Part shown: piece after piece, positions 61,013 through 64,000 of the stretch
Layout: each line of letters begins with the position of its first letter
Position numbering within the stretch: position 1 is the stretch's first letter
Origin: Engraulis encrasicolus
Taxonomy: Eukaryota; Chordata; Actinopteri; Clupeiformes; Engraulidae
DNA length: 64,000 nucleotides
Direction of reading: 5' to 3'
Assembly: GCF_034702125.1 (NCBI RefSeq)
Contig: NC_085861.1
Coordinates: 46,954,222-47,018,221 of the forward strand
The notes under the pieces: generated by a model
What the model was told of the DNA's origin: nothing
Database searches by the model: none
What the model saw: the letters and a program-made list of their open reading frames with translations, nothing else
Position numbers and translations under genes: made by a program

Positions 61013-62034
61013 AGAAATGTCTGATATATTGTCATCTCAGATGCTGTATGTGGTAATGAGTGTCCGATTGATTTTGTTTGGCAATGGTTTTTGCAGGGAG
61101 GACTGTAAAGACTCAGGTGATTCCTCTGTCTACCTTCAGCCACGTGTTTCCCAAGGTGAGTATATGGTTACGTTTGTGCTCTACCCATATATTTCAATAT
61201 GTATTTGCGTTGCTCACGTTAGCCTTGACTTCTCAGTGCCTGGATATTCTACTTTTTTTGTTCTGCCCTTTCCTAGATTCTAGTCTGTTAATTTGAGGGT
61301 TTTTTTACATAGTGTTTGAAATGTCTTAACTTAGTGTTTGAAACGTTGTATTCTAAGACATATGTAGGTAACCCATGCCACAGCTAGTAGGCTAGGACCT
61401 GGGTAGGGCTGAACAAAAATTGTGGTGTCTTCCACATCTGTGTCTGCTGCGTCAAGGGTAGAGTGAGAAATACAACTGCAGATAGGCCAGCAGGCGGACT
61501 CATTCACACTNTGCTGCAAAGACTCAACTACATCATAACAGCATTGCTACACCTGTGCATAACAGCATTAACACACCTGGTCCCTTTGAGTCATTTAAGT
61601 GAACTCAGATCTGTGACATAGCATTTTCTGTGCATATGTGAGTGCTCCAAAGTGTACCCAGACTCCTCTGAGGTAAACCACACTGAGACCTTTATTGATG
61701 TATGATGTGGTCTCAGTACGGTTCACTTATGAGTTTAGACAAGTTACACTTGTAATAACTAGGTGTATTCACTGGAGGAGAATTCTAGAGGACCGGGTGT
61801 GATAAAGAAACAGGACTGACACGCAACCGCCTAACAAGACCAGAAAGTCATGTTGCTGTCGGTTTACTTTTTGGTCCACTTAAAGAGGACTGAGTTTGGT
61901 TCACTTAAAGAGGAGTAGGTGTTGATGAATAATTATTTACGTATGCAGATGTCTTACAGATATACTCATGTATAAGTGTATTTGCATGGCTGAGGGGGCA
62001 CATTTGAACCATGAATATGTTTCACTCTTTTTAG
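61013..62034. other. Sequence around the short NLR exon and next intron
   Basis: Contains the 59-nt exon (61097-61155). 61156-62034 is the candidate second intron: donor GTGAGT at 61156, pyrimidine-rich TTTCACTCTTTTTAG acceptor ending at 62034. One ambiguous base (N) is at 61511. CACTTAAAGAGGA occurs twice (~61877, 61901). Nothing else recognised. Confidence 0.5.
61097..61155 (+). CDS. Candidate 59-nt NLR exon
   Basis: Lies between a strong acceptor (GGTTTTTGCAG, ends 61096) and a consensus donor (CAAG|GTGAGT, 61156). The open phase reads EDCKDSGDSSVYLQPRVSQ. It accepts a phase-2 donor upstream, which the exon ending at 26980 provides, and ends in phase 1, which the acceptor at 62034/62035 requires. 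A short linker exon between the N-terminal exon and the NACHT exon is usual in fish NLRC3-like genes. Not confirmed by transcripts. Confidence 0.6.
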
Positions 62035-63832
62035 GTTTCCCAGTAAATCCTGATATTCTGAGTGAAGTGTTGATGACTCACAAAGCAAAAATGAAAAGAA
62101 GAGTTGAGTTTATCAATGAAGGTAGTGTTAAGTCACAGAGCCCAACAACTCTAAACAGAATATACACAGACCTCTACATCACTGAAGGAGAGAGCGAATG
62201 CGTTAACATTGAACACGAAATCTGGCAGACTGAATCAGCTTGCAAGATACATTATGCTCCTGGAACCACAGTAAAAATTAATGATATCTTCAGTCAATTG
62301 ACACAAAAGAAGAAAAGAATAAAGACTGTGATGACAAAAGGAATTGCTGGCATTGGGAAAACTGTGTCTGTGCAGAAGTTTATCCTTGACTGGGCAGAAG
62401 AGAGAGCCAATCAGCATATTGATTTCATTTTCATGCTTCCATTTCGAGAAATTAATTTGATTAAGAACGAAGAGTGCAGTCTGCAGAAACTTCTCATCAC
62501 TTTTCATCCAGAGCTTGAACCATTACAGGATGAAATGAATTTTTTGGATCGCAAGGTAATATTCATCTTTGATGGTCTTGATGAAATGAGATTCAATCTG
62601 GATTTCTTCACGGACACGCTGACGAGCATAGGCCAGTCATCATCTATTGGCGTGGTTCTAACTAGCCTGATTAGGGGAAGCCTTCTCCCTGAAGTCTATA
62701 TATGGGTGACATCAAGACCAGCAGCAGTCAAAGATATCCCTGAATCTCACATTGACCTGTTTACTGAGGTACGAGGATTCAACGATGAACAGAAGGAAAA
62801 TTACTTCAGAAAGAGGATGCGTGATGACACTCAAGCTGAAAGAATCCTAATGCACCTGCAAGCAAACAGGAGTCTCAACATCATGTGCCATATCCCAGTC
62901 TTGTGTTGGATCTTAAGCACAGTGTTTCATAACATGCTTGGTCAAGGTCGTAACATGCCCAATACCCTGACAGAAATGTTTATACATTTCATTATTGCAC
63001 AGACAAAGATGAAGAATGAGAAATATGACAGCCATGAAGAAACAGACCGTACAAAGCTTCTGCAGTTAAACAAAGCACCTATTTTACAACTCGCTAAGCT
63101 TGCATTCAGAAACCTCATCAATGGCCACATCATGTTCTATGAAGATGACCTAAAGCAGTATGGAATTAATGACATGAAAGGATCCTTGAGCTGTGGGATC
63201 TGCACAGAGATCATCAAAGAAGAGTCCATATTCACAGAAAAGAAGGTCTACTGCTTTGTGCATCTGACTATTCAAGAATTCCTCGCTGCTCTTTATGTTT
63301 TTGAGTCCTTTTCAGCGAGGAAATTTACAGATGAAGCAGTGAAGCAGTTTTTTGGCATCCGATCTAGCCAGTTCCTGATTGAATTGTTAAGAAGTGCCGT
63401 GAACCAATCTTTACAGAGTCAAAATGGGCATCTGGATCTTTTTCTCCGCTTTTTGCTGGGCATTTCAATGAAGTCCAATCTGTTACTTCTTCAAGGTCTA
63501 CTAACGTGTCCATATGACAGTATGAGCATCATGTTAGTCATTAATTACATCAAAGACATGGAGATAGGTGATTTGTGTCCTGATCGATGCATAAATCTTG
63601 TCCACTGTTTGACTGAGATGGATGACCATTCCCTACAAGCTGAGATCCTTGAACACAGCACCTCCAAAGTTTTGAAAGAAAAAACCCTCTCTCCTCTTCA
63701 TTGTTCTGGCTTGGCCTATGCAATAAAGATGTCAGGACAAGTCAGAGAGATTCTGGACCTTCAGATGTATAATACGACCAATGAAGGTCGCAAGAGACTT
63801 GTGCCAGCTGTGAAGTTCTGCAAAAAAGCCCG
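62035..63832 (+). CDS. FISNA-NACHT exon of a teleost NLRC3-like innate immune receptor
   Basis: Cytosolic NOD-like receptor, ATP/dATP-driven, likely in pathogen sensing. The open frame runs 61968-63899, but an acceptor (TTTTTAG, 62034) and a donor (CCCG|GTGGGT, 63833) set the exon at 62035-63832; the last ~22 codons before the stop would be intron. Domains in frame numbering: fish-specific FISNA (~30-95; LNRIYTDLYITEGE), NACHT (~115-285) with Walker A GIAGIGKT (125-132; nt 62340-62363), Walker B VIFIFDGLDEM (nt 62556-62588) and VTSRPAAV, then winged-helix and helical domains (~300-520; CFVHLTIQEFLAALYVF). It ends with RKRLVPAVKFCKKAR-like sequence where fish genes pass into LRR exons, which would lie beyond the window. 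All key nucleotide-binding motifs look intact and the 1.8-kb exon is unbroken, so it is probably functional. Confidence 0.93.
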
Positions 63833-64000
63833 GTGGGTTGGCAGGATTTTATATTCTTTCTGTTCTAACCCAGCTGCTATTCATAACAAGTATGAATGAC
63901 GTTTTCACAAAATATTATATGAATATGGTTCAATAATCAGTGTCCTGTGTCAATACTTTTAACTAACGTCATGGGTCAATGACATTTTTTGGGCTCAGAC
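63833..64000 (+). other. Start of the next NLR intron
   Basis: Follows the GTGGGT donor. The in-frame stop at 63897-63899 lies in this intron. No further exon before the window end. Confidence 0.6.

Noticed and set aside
63833..63899. C-terminal ~22 codons of the NACHT reading frame as protein
   Set aside because: A consensus donor at 63833 lies where fish NLRs pass to LRR exons, so these codons are most likely intron.

Overview
The window looks like nuclear DNA of a teleost fish, largely accessory in nature. Supporting signs are a fish-type FISNA-NACHT innate-immunity exon with good splice sites, two kinds of tRNA-derived SINE, many hAT-type and TTAA-type non-autonomous DNA elements, fish-type LTR retroelements, long dinucleotide microsatellites, and AT-rich DNA with few open frames. 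Most short open frames are chance products of repeats. The species cannot be fixed from the sequence alone.

Layout. 1-6355: inverted satellite, then copy 1 of a segmental duplication that carries two later insertions (a 781-bp TTAA element and a 1.26-kb hAT element). 6356-10.6 kb: a solo LTR split by a hAT element, then unassigned DNA. 10.6-19.18 kb: a minus-strand endogenous retrovirus-like element (5' LTR, primer-binding-site-like sequence, long leader, gag relic). Its leader is split by a 5.46-kb structure with two 517-bp LTRs in INVERTED orientation. These enclose an intact 1203-codon frame made of a BEL/Pao gag start, about 67 acidic PSDIAA repeats and a BEL/Pao Pol tail. 19.18-22.66 kb: copy 2 of the duplication, which shows both insertion sites empty. 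22.7-26.1 kb: small repeats, a LINE fragment and a hAT element.

26.16-26.98 kb holds a first coding exon of NLRC3-like type. A 59-nt exon (61.10 kb) and the FISNA-NACHT exon (62.03-63.83 kb) match it in splice phase, so one immune-receptor gene may span at least 37 kb with a 34-kb intron made almost wholly of repeats. That intron holds a 3.1-kb fold-back element (copy A), a 1.7-kb element with a nested MITE, a decayed Ty3/gypsy element with integrase BEFORE reverse transcriptase (Gmr1-like order), a perfect 35-bp hairpin, and a six-unit ~1.85-kb tandem array (43.6-61.0 kb). The array was later invaded by a solo LTR, fold-back copy B, a hAT MITE and a 2.4-kb inverted-repeat element.

The strongest candidates for something undescribed are the inverted-LTR/minisatellite chimera at 12.28-17.74 kb and the fold-back family at 29.5 and 51.5 kb. 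The one clear host gene is the NLR at the right edge; its LRR exons would lie beyond the window.
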